Source: JAGRCP01 sp942490705
GTDB taxonomy: Bacteria > Chloroflexota > Anaerolineae > Caldilineales > Caldilineaceae
Direction: 5' to 3'
Length of the DNA stretch: 64,000 nt
Assembly: GCA_942490705.1 (NCBI GenBank)
Contig: CALNXY010000015.1
Location: forward strand, 310,001-374,000
The translations under genes and the position numbers were made by a program. The first letter of the stretch is position 1; each line of letters starts with the position of its first letter. Positions 54,409-64,000 of the stretch are shown here, in pieces. Below the pieces are notes generated by a model. That model was not told where the DNA came from, made no database searches, and saw only the letters and a list, made by a program, of their open reading frames with translations.

Positions 54409-56229
54409 TCACGCGAAAACAGGCAGAAACGTCTGCGAGGCAACGTCGAAAAGGCCGCCAAGGTCGCTCATGCGCAACTCCGGAATCACGGTCAGGGCCA
54501 AGCCCGTGGTCGAGAGCCCCTTGGCGGCGTGATCGATCCCCAATTCCTGCACTACCTGATTGAGCCGATGCGTCTCCTTAGCCAGGTCCACGACGCTCTT
54601 CCGCGACATGAGTCCGGCCAGGGGTAGTTCCACCTTGGCCAGCACCGCCCCGTCAGCCACGACAACCAGCCCGCCGCCACACTCGCGCAGTACATTCGCA
54701 GCATAGAGCATGTCGGCTGGATCATGGCCCGTGACCAAGAGATTGTGAGAATCATGACTGATCGACGACGCCAGCGCGCCGCGCCGGAGCCCCAACCCCT
54801 TGAGCAGAGCCGTCTGGGGTGGATGGGGCTGACCATGGCGCGGTACAAGCGTGATGGTGCAGACATCGTCAAGATCATGCAACTGCAGCTGCCCATTCTG
54901 TACGGGGATTTCAACCGATTCGCGGCGGGTGAGCCGGCTCTTTTCCAGCACGATCAGGTTGGCCGTTACGGTCCCATCATCCACGGGCGGCCGCAGGCAA
55001 AAATCCTCTTCCGTAAGGGGACGGGCAATCCGCACTGAATTGGCCACCGGGAGTTCAGCCGGCGGTTCGTCGATGACAACGCACAGTCCACCATCGCGGA
55101 CGACCTGTCGCCCGCCGACGAAGACGTCGCTCGCGCTCACATCGACAAGCGAATCCAGCAGCACAATGTCGGCCAGATAGCCTGGTGCGATCGCGCCATG
55201 GTCGCGCAGGCGGTTGTTGCGGGCGCCGTTGAGCGTAGCCCAGCGGATGGCCACGGCCGGGTCGATGTCATGGGCAATCATCTCGCGAATGACGCGGTCC
55301 ATGTGCCCGTTTGCCAAGAGATCGGCCGGCTCAATGTCGTCCGTGCAGAGCGCCACGTCCAGAAATGTCGCCTGCTTGAGTGTCGGTAGGATGTTGGGGA
55401 CATGATTGCCGTGCGAACTCACTTTGAGCAGCGGTAAAACGCCCAGACGCAACTTTTCCAGACCCTCGTCGCCGGCGCGCAGTTCGTGGTCATTCTCAAT
55501 CCCGGCGGCCAGATAGGCGTTGGCGGCACGTCCGCGCAAGAGCGGTGCATGCCCTTGAATCGTAACGCCTGCATCCAACCCCGCCTGGACGATATCGACC
55601 ATGCGCGGGCTCGCGTTTACTACGCCCATATAGTCCATGACTTCGGCAACGCCAATCACGCGCGGCCAGGTCAGCATCTCCGCCACCTCGGCCGGGCCAA
55701 AATCCGCGCCGGACGTCTCTTTGCCGGGGACCGCGGGCACGCAGCTCGGGATGGTCACATAGACGCGCAGGGGCAGCCCCTCGCTGGCGTCGATCATGAA
55801 GCGAACGCCGGCCATGCCCAGTACGTTGGCGATCTCATGCGGGTCGATAATCGATGTGGTCGTGCCAAAGGGCAGCACGCCGGCCGCGTAGCTGGCCGGG
55901 GTAACCATCGTGCTCTCAATATGCAGGTGCGTATCCACAAAACCCGGCGTAGCCCATTTGCCGGACCCGTCGATCCGCTGAACCGCGTCGAGGTCATAGG
56001 CGCCAGCGGGACCGACGAGGGCGACGCGGTCGCCGTAGACGCCAATGTCAGCCCCATAGATCTCGCATGTAAAGACATTGACGAGCTGGACGTTGAGGAG
56101 GGCCAGGTCGAGCGGGCGGCGGCCCATGGCCGCCTCAATGAGTGCTGTACGATTGGCAGCCACGATCTCCCTTTCTGTATTCCTTGCTGCGTAACGAATA
56201 CGATTGATCAGTCCGCTGTCCCCAGCCAT
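54409..56229 (-). CDS. ade: Adenine deaminase
   Basis: Converts adenine to hypoxanthine. The 606-residue amidohydrolase has the metal motif VDTHLHIESTMVTP, IDPHEIANVLG, and the late LVTGHDPADMLYAANV and SHDSHNLLV typical of adenine deaminases. The length fits the family (about 570-610). ATG 56229 overlaps the nucleoside hydrolase gene by 22 bp, implying coupling. An alternative start is GTG 56163, which has GGGAG 3 bases before it. It is last in the six-gene operon. Confidence 0.88.
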   Translation of the reverse strand: MAGDSGLINRIRYAARNTEREIVAANRTALIEAAMGRRPLDLALLNVQLVNVFTCEIYGADIGVYGDRVALVGPAGAYDLDAVQRIDGSGKWATPGFVDTHLHIESTMVTPASYAAGVLPFGTTTSIIDPHEIANVLGMAGVRFMIDASEGLPLRVYVTIPSCVPAVPGKETSGADFGPAEVAEMLTWPRVIGVAEVMDYMGVVNASPRMVDIVQAGLDAGVTIQGHAPLLRGRAANAYLAAGIENDHELRAGDEGLEKLRLGVLPLLKVSSHGNHVPNILPTLKQATFLDVALCTDDIEPADLLANGHMDRVIREMIAHDIDPAVAIRWATLNGARNNRLRDHGAIAPGYLADIVLLDSLVDVSASDVFVGGRQVVRDGGLCVVIDEPPAELPVANSVRIARPLTEEDFCLRPPVDDGTVTANLIVLEKSRLTRRESVEIPVQNGQLQLHDLDDVCTITLVPRHGQPHPPQTALLKGLGLRRGALASSISHDSHNLLVTGHDPADMLYAANVLRECGGGLVVVADGAVLAKVELPLAGLMSRKSVVDLAKETHRLNQVVQELGIDHAAKGLSTTGLALTVIPELRMSDLGGLFDVASQTFLPVFA

Positions 56230-57157
56230 GCGTCACGGAGCAGCGCCCGATAGCGTGGCGCATCCACGTCCGTGATGACCTCGACCTCAGACGGACTTGT
56301 CTGCCACCAGTCTGCACCTCGCTTGCGCTGGCCCGGCGTGCGCCGGTCCAAGACCGTCATGCCGCGGGCGACACCGCGATCAAGCGCCACCGAGAGTGGG
56401 TATTGCTCGACTTCACAGCCCGCCGGATCGATCGTGGCGGCGACCGTGCCCGCATCGCCAACCAGGGCGAAATCACGCTCAAAGAAGTCGCAGACGAAGC
56501 CAAGAATACGTCCGGCAAGCTCTGCAGCCACACTCGAACTGGCGGCCAGAGCTGCCGCCTCCCCACGAGCAAACTGAACCTTACGAAAGACGTCCAGCGG
56601 ATAGAGCCGGACCGGCAACCCGCTCTCCAGCACGATTGCGGCGGCTTCCGGGTCGGCGCGCACATTGAACTCGGCCAGCGGCGACGTGTTGCCATGGACC
56701 GCCAGCGTGCCACCCATCACCATCACCTTGCGGATCTGCGAGCGCACCGATGGATACACGCGCAGCAAGGTCGCAATGTTGGTCAGCGGGGCAAGGCAGA
56801 TCAGGGTCAGCGGCGTCGACGCGGCCGTGAGCGTGCGGTGCAGCACGTCGATGGCATGGTCCGGCTCAATCGTACGGTGTGCGGACGGCAAAGCAAGCTC
56901 GGCCATGCCATCGGCTCCATGCAGGGCCAATGGGTCATGCAGCGGCTCAAGCAGCGGGCGATCCATCCCGGCGGCGACCGGCGTCTCATCGCCCAGGTAG
57001 CTCAACAGCCGCAGCGTATTGTCAACCACCTGGGGCAGCCGTTGATTGCCCGCCACGCAAGTGATGGCGCGGACATCGAGCTGGGGCGAACACAACGCCG
57101 CCAGCAGCGCCAGCGCATCGTCATAGCCGGTATCAACGTCAATCAGTACGGGCGTTG

Positions 57158-57161
<4 letters not shown>
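56208..57161 (-). CDS. Inosine/uridine-preferring nucleoside hydrolase
   Basis: Cleaves the N-glycosidic bond of nucleosides to give base and ribose. The 317-residue protein has the calcium/ribose motif VLIDVDTGYDDALALL at the N-terminus and NTSPLAEFNVRADPEAA around residue 160, typical of the IunH family. Specificity is not decidable from sequence. It overlaps the ATPase gene by ATGA (57158-57161) and the adenine deaminase gene by 22 bp, so these genes are translationally coupled and should act together on incoming nucleosides. Confidence 0.9.
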
Positions 57162-58240
<1,079 letters not shown>

Positions 58241-58248
58241 AGAATCGA

Positions 58249-59028
58249 TTAGACGAACCGGGATAGACCAAGCAGCCGTTCAGCCCCTTGCACCAAGATC
58301 ACCGTGAAGATGATAAGGAGCGTGGAGAGGGCGGCAATGGTCGGATCAAAGTAGTATTCCATATAGACCAGCATGGAGATGGGTAACGTCGTCACGCCAG
58401 GCCCGGTCAGGAAAAGGGAGACCGGCACATTGTTGAAGGAGACGATAAACGCCAGAATAAAGGCCGCGCCGATGCCGGAGCGAATATTGGGCAAGACCAC
58501 GAGCAGGAATGAGCGTAAGCGCCCGGCGCCCAGGCTGATCGCAGCCTCTTCGATGGCCGGATCGAGGTTGCGCAGGCTTGATGAGACGACGCGCACGCTG
58601 TAGGGGAAGAGAATGGCAATATGACCAATCAGCAGGCCCGTGAAGACATTGAAGTTGCCCAGCAACACAAAGGTACGCAGCATGGAAAAGCCGATCACCA
58701 GTCCCGGGATGAGGATCGGCGCGGAAAAGATCGTTTCAACGATCCCGCGACCGGGAAAGCGAAAACGCACCAGCGCATACGCGATCGGCACCCCCAACAG
58801 CAGCGCGATGAAGGTCGAGAGCAGCCCCAACTGCAGGCTCAACCAGAAGCTGGAAACAAACTGACTGGTCTCGAAGACATTGCGAAACCAGCGCAATGAG
58901 AAGCCCGCCGGCGGAAAGGCCAGCGTCGCTTCAGAGCCAAACGAGGCGACGAAGATGATCAGATAGGGACCGAGCAGGATGACGTAGACCAGTACCAGGG
59001 AGGCGTAGAGCCAAGGTGAGCGTCGCAT
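58249..59028 (-). CDS. ABC transporter permease, PotC-like
   Basis: A 259-residue membrane protein with six hydrophobic segments. The coupling EAA loop is EEAAISLGAGRLRSFLLVVLP. It is the second permease of the importer, 8 bp before the ATPase gene. The N-terminus (SPWLYASLVLVYVILLGPYL) matches PotC-type permeases. Confidence 0.9.
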   Translation of the reverse strand: MRRSPWLYASLVLVYVILLGPYLIIFVASFGSEATLAFPPAGFSLRWFRNVFETSQFVSSFWLSLQLGLLSTFIALLLGVPIAYALVRFRFPGRGIVETIFSAPILIPGLVIGFSMLRTFVLLGNFNVFTGLLIGHIAILFPYSVRVVSSSLRNLDPAIEEAAISLGAGRLRSFLLVVLPNIRSGIGAAFILAFIVSFNNVPVSLFLTGPGVTTLPISMLVYMEYYFDPTIAALSTLLIIFTVILVQGAERLLGLSRFV

Positions 59029-59030
59029 GA

Positions 59031-59864
59031 CTAGATTGCCTCCGGCCGGAATCGACGCAGGATCAAATTGACCACCAGCGCCGTAATCAGCATCACCACG
59101 GCCACTACCGTCGCGCCGGTCCAGTCCATGGCGACGAGCGCGCGCTGCTGGAGCAACGTCGAGAGCACCAGCAGGCGGGGACCGCCCAGAATGGCCGGCG
59201 TCACGTAGGCGGTGATGGCGCCGGTGAAGACGAGGGTGCCCCCCAAAACCAGTCCATCGGCCGACAGCGGCACGATCACGCGCACGAACGTGGTGAAGCC
59301 GCCGGCGCCCAAACTGCGGGCCGCCTCCACCACATCATCCGGGATATTTTCCAGCGCGCTGACGAGCGAGAGGACCATGAGTGGCAGAAAGAGCTGAACC
59401 AGACCAACGATGATCGCGGTTTCCGTATAGAGGAAGCGAGTAGGCTCATCGGTGATGCCGAGCCACATGAGGGTCTTGCTGGCCAGGCCGAAGCGGCCGA
59501 GGATGATCAGCCAGGCATAGGTCCGGGCAACCGGGTTGGTCATGAGGGGCAGGATGACCAGAGAGACCAGAAAGGTTCGTCGCCCCACGGGCATGCGCGA
59601 GAGCAGGTAGGAGGCCGGGTAACCCAGCGCCGTCGCCAGGGCCGTCACGATCAGCCCGATCCGCAGGGTGCGCCAATAGATGCGCAGCGTGGTCGGGCTG
59701 GTAAAAAAGTCAACGTAGCCCGCAATGGTCACCGTGCCGCCGTCTTCCGTTCTGAAACTCTCGAACAGAACGTACAAGAGGGGCACAAGAAAGAAGAGGC
59801 AAATAAAGAGCAAACCCGGCACCAGAAGAATCAGCAGGGTTCGCGTCTGACCGATTTGTCGCAT
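59031..59864 (-). CDS. ABC transporter permease, PotB-like
   Basis: A 277-residue permease with six segments and the EAA loop VEAARSLGAGGFTTFVRVIVP. It has the usual cytoplasmic-start PotB layout. The start codon of the PotC-like gene follows the stop after 2 bp. Confidence 0.9.
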   Translation of the reverse strand: MRQIGQTRTLLILLVPGLLFICLFFLVPLLYVLFESFRTEDGGTVTIAGYVDFFTSPTTLRIYWRTLRIGLIVTALATALGYPASYLLSRMPVGRRTFLVSLVILPLMTNPVARTYAWLIILGRFGLASKTLMWLGITDEPTRFLYTETAIIVGLVQLFLPLMVLSLVSALENIPDDVVEAARSLGAGGFTTFVRVIVPLSADGLVLGGTLVFTGAITAYVTPAILGGPRLLVLSTLLQQRALVAMDWTGATVVAVVMLITALVVNLILRRFRPEAI

Positions 59865-59889
59865 AAGTGTCGCCGCCGCTGCGCGGAAA

Positions 59890-59921
59890 GGCCGCCCCCA
59901 CTGATGTTAGTGGAAGCGGCC
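59890..59921 (-). terminator. Strand-specific intra-operon hairpin after the binding-protein gene
   Basis: On the minus-strand RNA the stem GGCCGCUUCCACU pairs with AGUGGGGGCGGCC around a six-base loop, with two G-U pairs; on the plus strand these would be C-A mismatches. It lies 20 bp past the binding-protein stop and before the permease gene. This fits an attenuator or RNA-stabilising hairpin that lets the binding protein be made in excess. Confidence 0.7.
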
Positions 59922-59941
59922 TATTTGGTGTAGAAACCGAC

Positions 59942-61045
59942 TTACTGCAGCATGACCTCATTCCAGCGTTCCAGCCACTCATCCTGGAAGTTGTTTAGCT
60001 TCTCCTGATCGAGGAAAATGAGCGAGTCCATCATCTCATCTCCATAGGTCAGCAGGGGCGCAACCTCGTCCGAGACGGTCACTTCGGCGTTGGTCGGTGA
60101 GTCGACCAGCGCTTCGGCCATCGCGCTCTGCACACCCTGAGAAATGAGGAAGTCGATGTACTTGTGGGCCAGATCGGCCTTTTCCGTGCCGGCGACGATG
60201 CTGACAACGCTGGGGGCGGCGGGCAGCCCCTCGGTCGGAATCACCATTTCCAGCGGATGGCCCGTTTCCATCAGGTTGCCGATGGCAAAGGAGGAATAGG
60301 GCGCCACCCACACTTCATCTTCTTGCACCAGGGTCGTCAATTCCGAGCTGCGGCGATAGGTCGTTACGAGCTGATCGGCCAGCGCCGGCAGCTGCTCCCA
60401 GGCCGGCTCCGTGTTGTCGATGTCACCGCCCAGCGCCGTCGCCAGCATGACGATCGTAGCCGGACCATTGGTCGTCGCCAGATCGGGCAGCGTGACGTAG
60501 CCGGTCAGATCTTCGCGGAAGAGATCGGCCCAGGACTCGATCGGCGGGTCAACTTTGTCCGTGCGATAGATGAGCGGGTAGCTGGAAATGGCGTAGGAGA
60601 CGCCTTCGCCATTACCCAGCGGATCTTGCGCCCAGTCGTACAGCTCGCCGTAGTTGGTCAGCAGGCTGGGATCAATCGGTTGCAGCAAGCCTTCTTCGGA
60701 CGCAGCAAAGGTGAAAGGACCGGCAAAGTGAACGACATCCACATTCGGGCTGTCGCCGCGGGCCGCAAGCTTGGTCAGGCGCTCGGAATTGTTGCCCGTC
60801 TCATAAACGATCTTGGCGTTATACATCTCTTCAAACGGCCGCGTCAGGTTCTCATCGATCAGATCCTGGTTAAAGCCCCAGGTGGAGACAACCAGTTCGG
60901 TCGGCTCGCCCGCTGACTCGGTAGCTGTTTCCCCACCGCTGCCGTCGTCGGACGTGGTGGGCGCAGTAGCAGGCGGCGCAACACAGCCGGCGGCGAGCAA
61001 GACAAGGATCAACAGCAGTGCGACAGTCGAAAAACGGTAGCGCAT
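59942..61045 (-). CDS. ABC transporter substrate-binding lipoprotein, PotD-like
   Basis: The 367-residue binding protein has a lipoprotein signal ending in the lipobox LAAGC (LILVLLAAGC), then a Ser/Thr/Glu linker. The core matches the extracellular solute-binding family 1 (PotD/thiamine/Fe3+ type): VVSTWGFNQDLID…, and EDLTGYVTLPD around residue 175. CTGGAGGAG is 5-6 bases before ATG 61045. It heads the operon. Since the operon ends in nucleoside hydrolase and adenine deaminase, the cargo may be a purine nucleoside or a base; ligand residues cannot be read. Confidence 0.88.
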   Translation of the reverse strand: MRYRFSTVALLLILVLLAAGCVAPPATAPTTSDDGSGGETATESAGEPTELVVSTWGFNQDLIDENLTRPFEEMYNAKIVYETGNNSERLTKLAARGDSPNVDVVHFAGPFTFAASEEGLLQPIDPSLLTNYGELYDWAQDPLGNGEGVSYAISSYPLIYRTDKVDPPIESWADLFREDLTGYVTLPDLATTNGPATIVMLATALGGDIDNTEPAWEQLPALADQLVTTYRRSSELTTLVQEDEVWVAPYSSFAIGNLMETGHPLEMVIPTEGLPAAPSVVSIVAGTEKADLAHKYIDFLISQGVQSAMAEALVDSPTNAEVTVSDEVAPLLTYGDEMMDSLIFLDQEKLNNFQDEWLERWNEVMLQ

Positions 61046-61675
61046 AGTGCTCCTCCAGGGTAATTGGCATTCGAGTTGGTGGTGGACAGAAATCGTTGCC
61101 GAGTGAAAGCGGGGGTACGATCGGAACCGAAACTGCTAGCCCTTCCTGTATAGTGCTGGAATTAGTAGGGCTGCCGAGGTTGGTAATCTGACCCTATCAT
61201 GAACGATGAGTGAGTGTCAAACAACTAGCGCGTTCCCTCTCCAATTCGCAGTCTGCGTAAGATGGACCGGAGATCAACGCTGATGCGGCGGATACGGCCG
61301 GATCAAGCCTGGAAGGATTAGCTCCCACGCCGCGCCGATCGCAGAGCAGGCGTACTCTACCGCCAGCCTTATGTAGCGTAACTCGCTCGCAATTGCGATG
61401 CTCGTCTAGCGGCGTTGACAGGGCACGAACCAATTCGTGCACTACGGACACAAACCACCTTGCATCCACATCGATCCCCGAATCTGCCACAACAAGGCCG
61501 GACTTCGTTATCTGGCATGCTAGCCTCGATACGCGACCTCATCCAATGTCAAGGCCGCAACCACACCACTACGGCTGCGCGTAATTTGGTCCCGGAAGCG
61601 CTGCTAGAGGAGTTCCTGGCTGCAAGCATTCGTGCGTCGTCATCCGGCAACATGCAAGGCTATTCCATCACTACG
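61046..61675. other. Intergenic region before the feoB locus, no gene recognised
   Basis: About 630 bp between the binding-protein start and the end of the FeoB membrane gene. Short ORFs here (for example 61197-61490 minus) have no family pattern. No tRNA, riboswitch or clear promoter could be identified by eye. Confidence 0.5.
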
Positions 61676-63103
61676 CTAGAAAAAAAGTCGCCACAGCTGG
61701 GCCACGGCAAAGGTGACGACAAAGCCCATGGCAAGTGGCAGGAGTGCAGCGACGGTTGTCCATTTGCGGCTGCCCGATTCCTTGTACATCGTGTAGATCG
61801 TGGTGCTGCACGGGTTGTGAATCAGGCTGAAAAGCATGAGATTGACCGCTGTCAGCAGCGTCCAGCCGCCCGCTGTGAGGATGGCCTCGGTGGTGGCATT
61901 AGAATTGAGTTCAAACATGACGCCGGCGCCCGCGCCCAGATCACTCATGCCCGTCATCAGCACGGTAAGCATGAGGACGGTCGGAATCACGATTTCGTTG
62001 GCCGGGATGGCGACGATGTAGGCCACCAGGATCACGCCATTGAGGCCAATGAGCAGCCCCAGCGGATTGAGCCAGCCGATCATGTATTCGGCCACACTGG
62101 TACCGCCGATTTCAATATTGGCGATTAGCCAGATCACCGCGCCGGCAGGCAGGGCAAAGATAATGGCTCGCCAGAGCACAAAGAGAGTGCGATCAATAAA
62201 CGACGTATAGATCGTGTTCCAAACCCGGGGCGGGCGATAGGGTGGCAGTTCCAGGCTAAAGGTCGAGACTTCGCCCTGCAGCAGGGAGCGGGAGAGCGCC
62301 CACGAGACCGCAAAGGTGAGCAGCACGCCAAGCAGGGCAATGCCGACCACGGCCAGCGCCGAGACGATCCCTGCCAGGTAGGCCGGGACGAGGCCACCGA
62401 TGAAGATCGTGGCGATTAGAATCTGGGTCGGCCAGCGACCGTTGCAGAGGGCGAAGTTGTTGGTGATCATGGCAATCAGCCGCTCGCGCGGGCTGTCAAT
62501 GATCCGAGTCGCCACGACGCCTGCGGCGTTGCAGCCAAACCCCATCATCATGCTCAAAGATTGCTTGCCGTGGGTGCCGGAACGCTTGAAGACATTGTCC
62601 AGATTGAAGGCCACTCTGGGCAGGTAGCCGAAGTCTTCCAGCAGCGTGAACAAGGGAAAGAAGATGGCCATGGGCGGCAGCATGACGCTCACGACCCACG
62701 CTGTGGCCAGGTACATGCCGTCAATGAGTAGCCCGCTCAGCCATGCGGGGAGACCGACCGCGTTTGCCATCACATGGAGCGCCGGATAGATGCGGCCGAT
62801 CAACAACTCCATAAGCACTGCAGACGGAAAGTTGGCCCCAACGATTGTAATCCAGAAGACCAGGGCAAAGAGCGCAATCATGATGGGGAAGCCCCACACG
62901 CGGCTGGTGACGAGCCGATCGATGCGCTGATCGAGGGAGAGTCCGGCCGGGCGGTCCGGCCGCGTCACCACACTGTCGGCGATGTCGGCGGCTTCGGCAT
63001 AGGTCGCTTCCACCAGCTGCTCGTGAAAATCGCCCACCTCCAATCGCAGCGCGGCCGCGTGGTTCACCACATCAATGGGTCGCAAGGATGCACTTGCTGT
63101 CAT
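61676..63103 (-). CDS. FeoB-type ferrous iron transporter membrane domain (separate gene)
   Basis: The 475-residue protein has about eleven hydrophobic segments and the two FeoB Gate motifs: GFGCNAAGVVATRII (about residue 190) and the later SLIHNPCSTTIYTMYKE (about 435). FeoB usually carries its G domain in the same chain; here it is a separate gene whose stop overlaps this start (ATGA). The N-terminal 60 residues are soluble and would dock the GTPase. Fe2+ import at the cytoplasmic membrane is the expected role. Confidence 0.88.
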   Translation of the reverse strand: MTASASLRPIDVVNHAAALRLEVGDFHEQLVEATYAEAADIADSVVTRPDRPAGLSLDQRIDRLVTSRVWGFPIMIALFALVFWITIVGANFPSAVLMELLIGRIYPALHVMANAVGLPAWLSGLLIDGMYLATAWVVSVMLPPMAIFFPLFTLLEDFGYLPRVAFNLDNVFKRSGTHGKQSLSMMMGFGCNAAGVVATRIIDSPRERLIAMITNNFALCNGRWPTQILIATIFIGGLVPAYLAGIVSALAVVGIALLGVLLTFAVSWALSRSLLQGEVSTFSLELPPYRPPRVWNTIYTSFIDRTLFVLWRAIIFALPAGAVIWLIANIEIGGTSVAEYMIGWLNPLGLLIGLNGVILVAYIVAIPANEIVIPTVLMLTVLMTGMSDLGAGAGVMFELNSNATTEAILTAGGWTLLTAVNLMLFSLIHNPCSTTIYTMYKESGSRKWTTVAALLPLAMGFVVTFAVAQLWRLFF

Positions 63104-63942
63104 GCGCCTGCCTCCAGGCGCAGATCGAGGTTCCCGTTCGTTCCCTCAGGCGCGGTGCGCGATAGCGCGCCCAGTTCGCCCCGCTCCACGGCCTTGACAA
63201 TGCGTTCATCGCCATCTAACAGACGCAGGGCTACCCACCGCGCATTGGGCAGATCGGGATAGAGCGCCTCTAGTTCCTTCACCAAACGGTCGGCCGCGGC
63301 CTTGACCACTGGCGGCTCCTGGCGCTTGCGATGGGGCCGGCAAATGGTACGCCCCGTCGCAACATCACGGATACCTTGCAGCAATTCGTTCAAGCCCACG
63401 CGGCTGCGGGCTACGGTGGGCACGACCGGCACACCCAGTCGCCGCGCCAGATGGCGTTCGTCGATCTGAAGACCATGGCGCTCAGCCTCATCCATCAGAT
63501 TCAGGCAGACCACCACCCGGTCCGTAATTTCCAGTACCTGTAGGACCAAGTTCAAATTGCGCTCCAGGCGACTGGCATCGACCACAACCAGGGTAACGTC
63601 GGGCTGGGCGAAGAGGATGAAATCACGTGCGACCTCTTCATCCAGGCTCGTGGCGAGCAGAGAATAGGCGCCGGGCAGGTCGACCAGCTTGTAGCGGCTG
63701 TTATCGAACTCAAAGCCGCCCTCGGCGCGCGAGACGGTCTTGCCCGGCCAGTTGCCCGTGTGTTGGCGCAAGCCCGTAAGGGCATTAAAAACGGTACTCT
63801 TGCCCACGTTGGGGTTGCCGGCCAACGCTACGACAAAGTCCCACTCTGTCATGTCCACGCCCAGCCGGCGCAGATTGGCTTCATTGTGGACCGGGCAGCT
63901 CTCGCAAGCTTGGACCGGCGTCGGCATGCGATTACTGGTCAT
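63100..63942 (-). CDS. FeoB-type small GTPase domain protein (separate gene)
   Basis: The 280-residue protein holds the FeoB G domain and GDI-like helical part: G1 GNPNVGKST, G3 DLPGAYSL, G4 NLMDEAE. An extra N-terminal segment carries CESCPVH, a CxxC pair that could bind metal and is unusual for FeoB. ATG 63942 is next to GGAGG (GAGGAGGTCGC before it). Its TGA overlaps the membrane-gene ATG, so both parts are made together. Confidence 0.9.
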   Translation of the reverse strand: MTSNRMPTPVQACESCPVHNEANLRRLGVDMTEWDFVVALAGNPNVGKSTVFNALTGLRQHTGNWPGKTVSRAEGGFEFDNSRYKLVDLPGAYSLLATSLDEEVARDFILFAQPDVTLVVVDASRLERNLNLVLQVLEITDRVVVCLNLMDEAERHGLQIDERHLARRLGVPVVPTVARSRVGLNELLQGIRDVATGRTICRPHRKRQEPPVVKAAADRLVKELEALYPDLPNARWVALRLLDGDERIVKAVERGELGALSRTAPEGTNGNLDLRLEAGA

Positions 63943-64000
63943 GCTGCGACCTCCTCAAGTCGAAATTCTGGCCCGTCGCTTGTGATGAGGGGCTCGATGT
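63939..64000 (-). CDS. C-terminal fragment of an upstream gene, possibly FeoA
   Basis: In the frame ending at TGA 63939-63941, the last 19 codons read IEPLITSDGPEFRLEEVAA and the stop overlaps the GTPase start (ATGA). FeoA normally precedes FeoB, and the coupling fits. The fragment is too short to identify, and the rest is outside the window. Confidence 0.4.
   Translation of the reverse strand, partial: IEPLITSDGPEFRLEEVAA

Noticed and set aside
61415..62128. 237-codon plus-strand frame
   Set aside because: Mostly antisense to the FeoB membrane gene; no recognisable domain.
61676..63942. Split feoB as a sequencing error
   Set aside because: The ATGA overlap and complete termini of both parts fit a real split gene, and such splits are known.

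Overview
The window is a G+C-rich bacterial chromosome segment with about 42 protein genes, no rRNA or tRNA that I can find, no CRISPR array and no intact insertion sequence. The organism is most likely a member of the Chloroflexota (Anaerolineae/Caldilineae type). This is inferred from gene style: a kinase-like protein with a Thr/Pro-rich linker, BNR and InlB-type secreted proteins, FeoB split into two genes, LysW-like zinc ribbons, and 'SLSK' junk repeats between genes. There is no marker gene that proves it.

Left part (1-16100, mostly + strand): the 3' end of a molybdopterin hydroxylase subunit, an acidic LysW-like zinc-ribbon protein, a MiaB-type methylthiotransferase, a Ca2+/cation antiporter, a membrane-anchored phospholipase D-like protein and a propeller lipoprotein. 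Then come a minus-strand PHP phosphatase and a homocysteine methyltransferase, divergent from a membrane pseudokinase that is followed by a large secreted InlB-repeat protein, and a LarA-like protein.

Centre (16100-35400): a glutamine-amidotransferase-fold protein with a CysS-like tail, an alpha/beta hydrolase, a ZnuABC/TroABC-type metal ABC operon, a glutaredoxin-thioredoxin reductase fusion, a secreted glycoside hydrolase with a beta-propeller, and a three-gene type III polyketide cluster (synthase, flavoprotein, convergent methyltransferase) resembling phenolic-lipid loci. After these lie a 1.5-kilo-residue secreted metallopeptidase/vWA protein, an enolase-superfamily remnant and an aminotransferase.

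Right part (35400-64000, mostly - strand): an oligopeptide-type binding lipoprotein faces a single 1213-residue protein that joins two peptide-transporter permeases to a degenerate M28 peptidase domain, coupled to a PPK2 gene. Then an Lrp/AsnC regulator, carbonic anhydrase, an MFS transporter, a papain-like/serine-hydrolase fusion, a BNR propeller protein, prfB with a programmed +1 frameshift, ftsY, an ABM monooxygenase and an acetamidase. A six-gene operon follows: a polyamine-type ABC transporter plus nucleoside hydrolase and adenine deaminase, suggesting uptake and cleavage of purine nucleosides. The window ends in a split feoB locus.

The most unusual items are the permease-permease-peptidase fusion, the pseudokinase beside an InlB-repeat protein, the papain/serine hydrolase fusion, the type III PKS trio, the purine-linked ABC operon, and the prfB recoding site.
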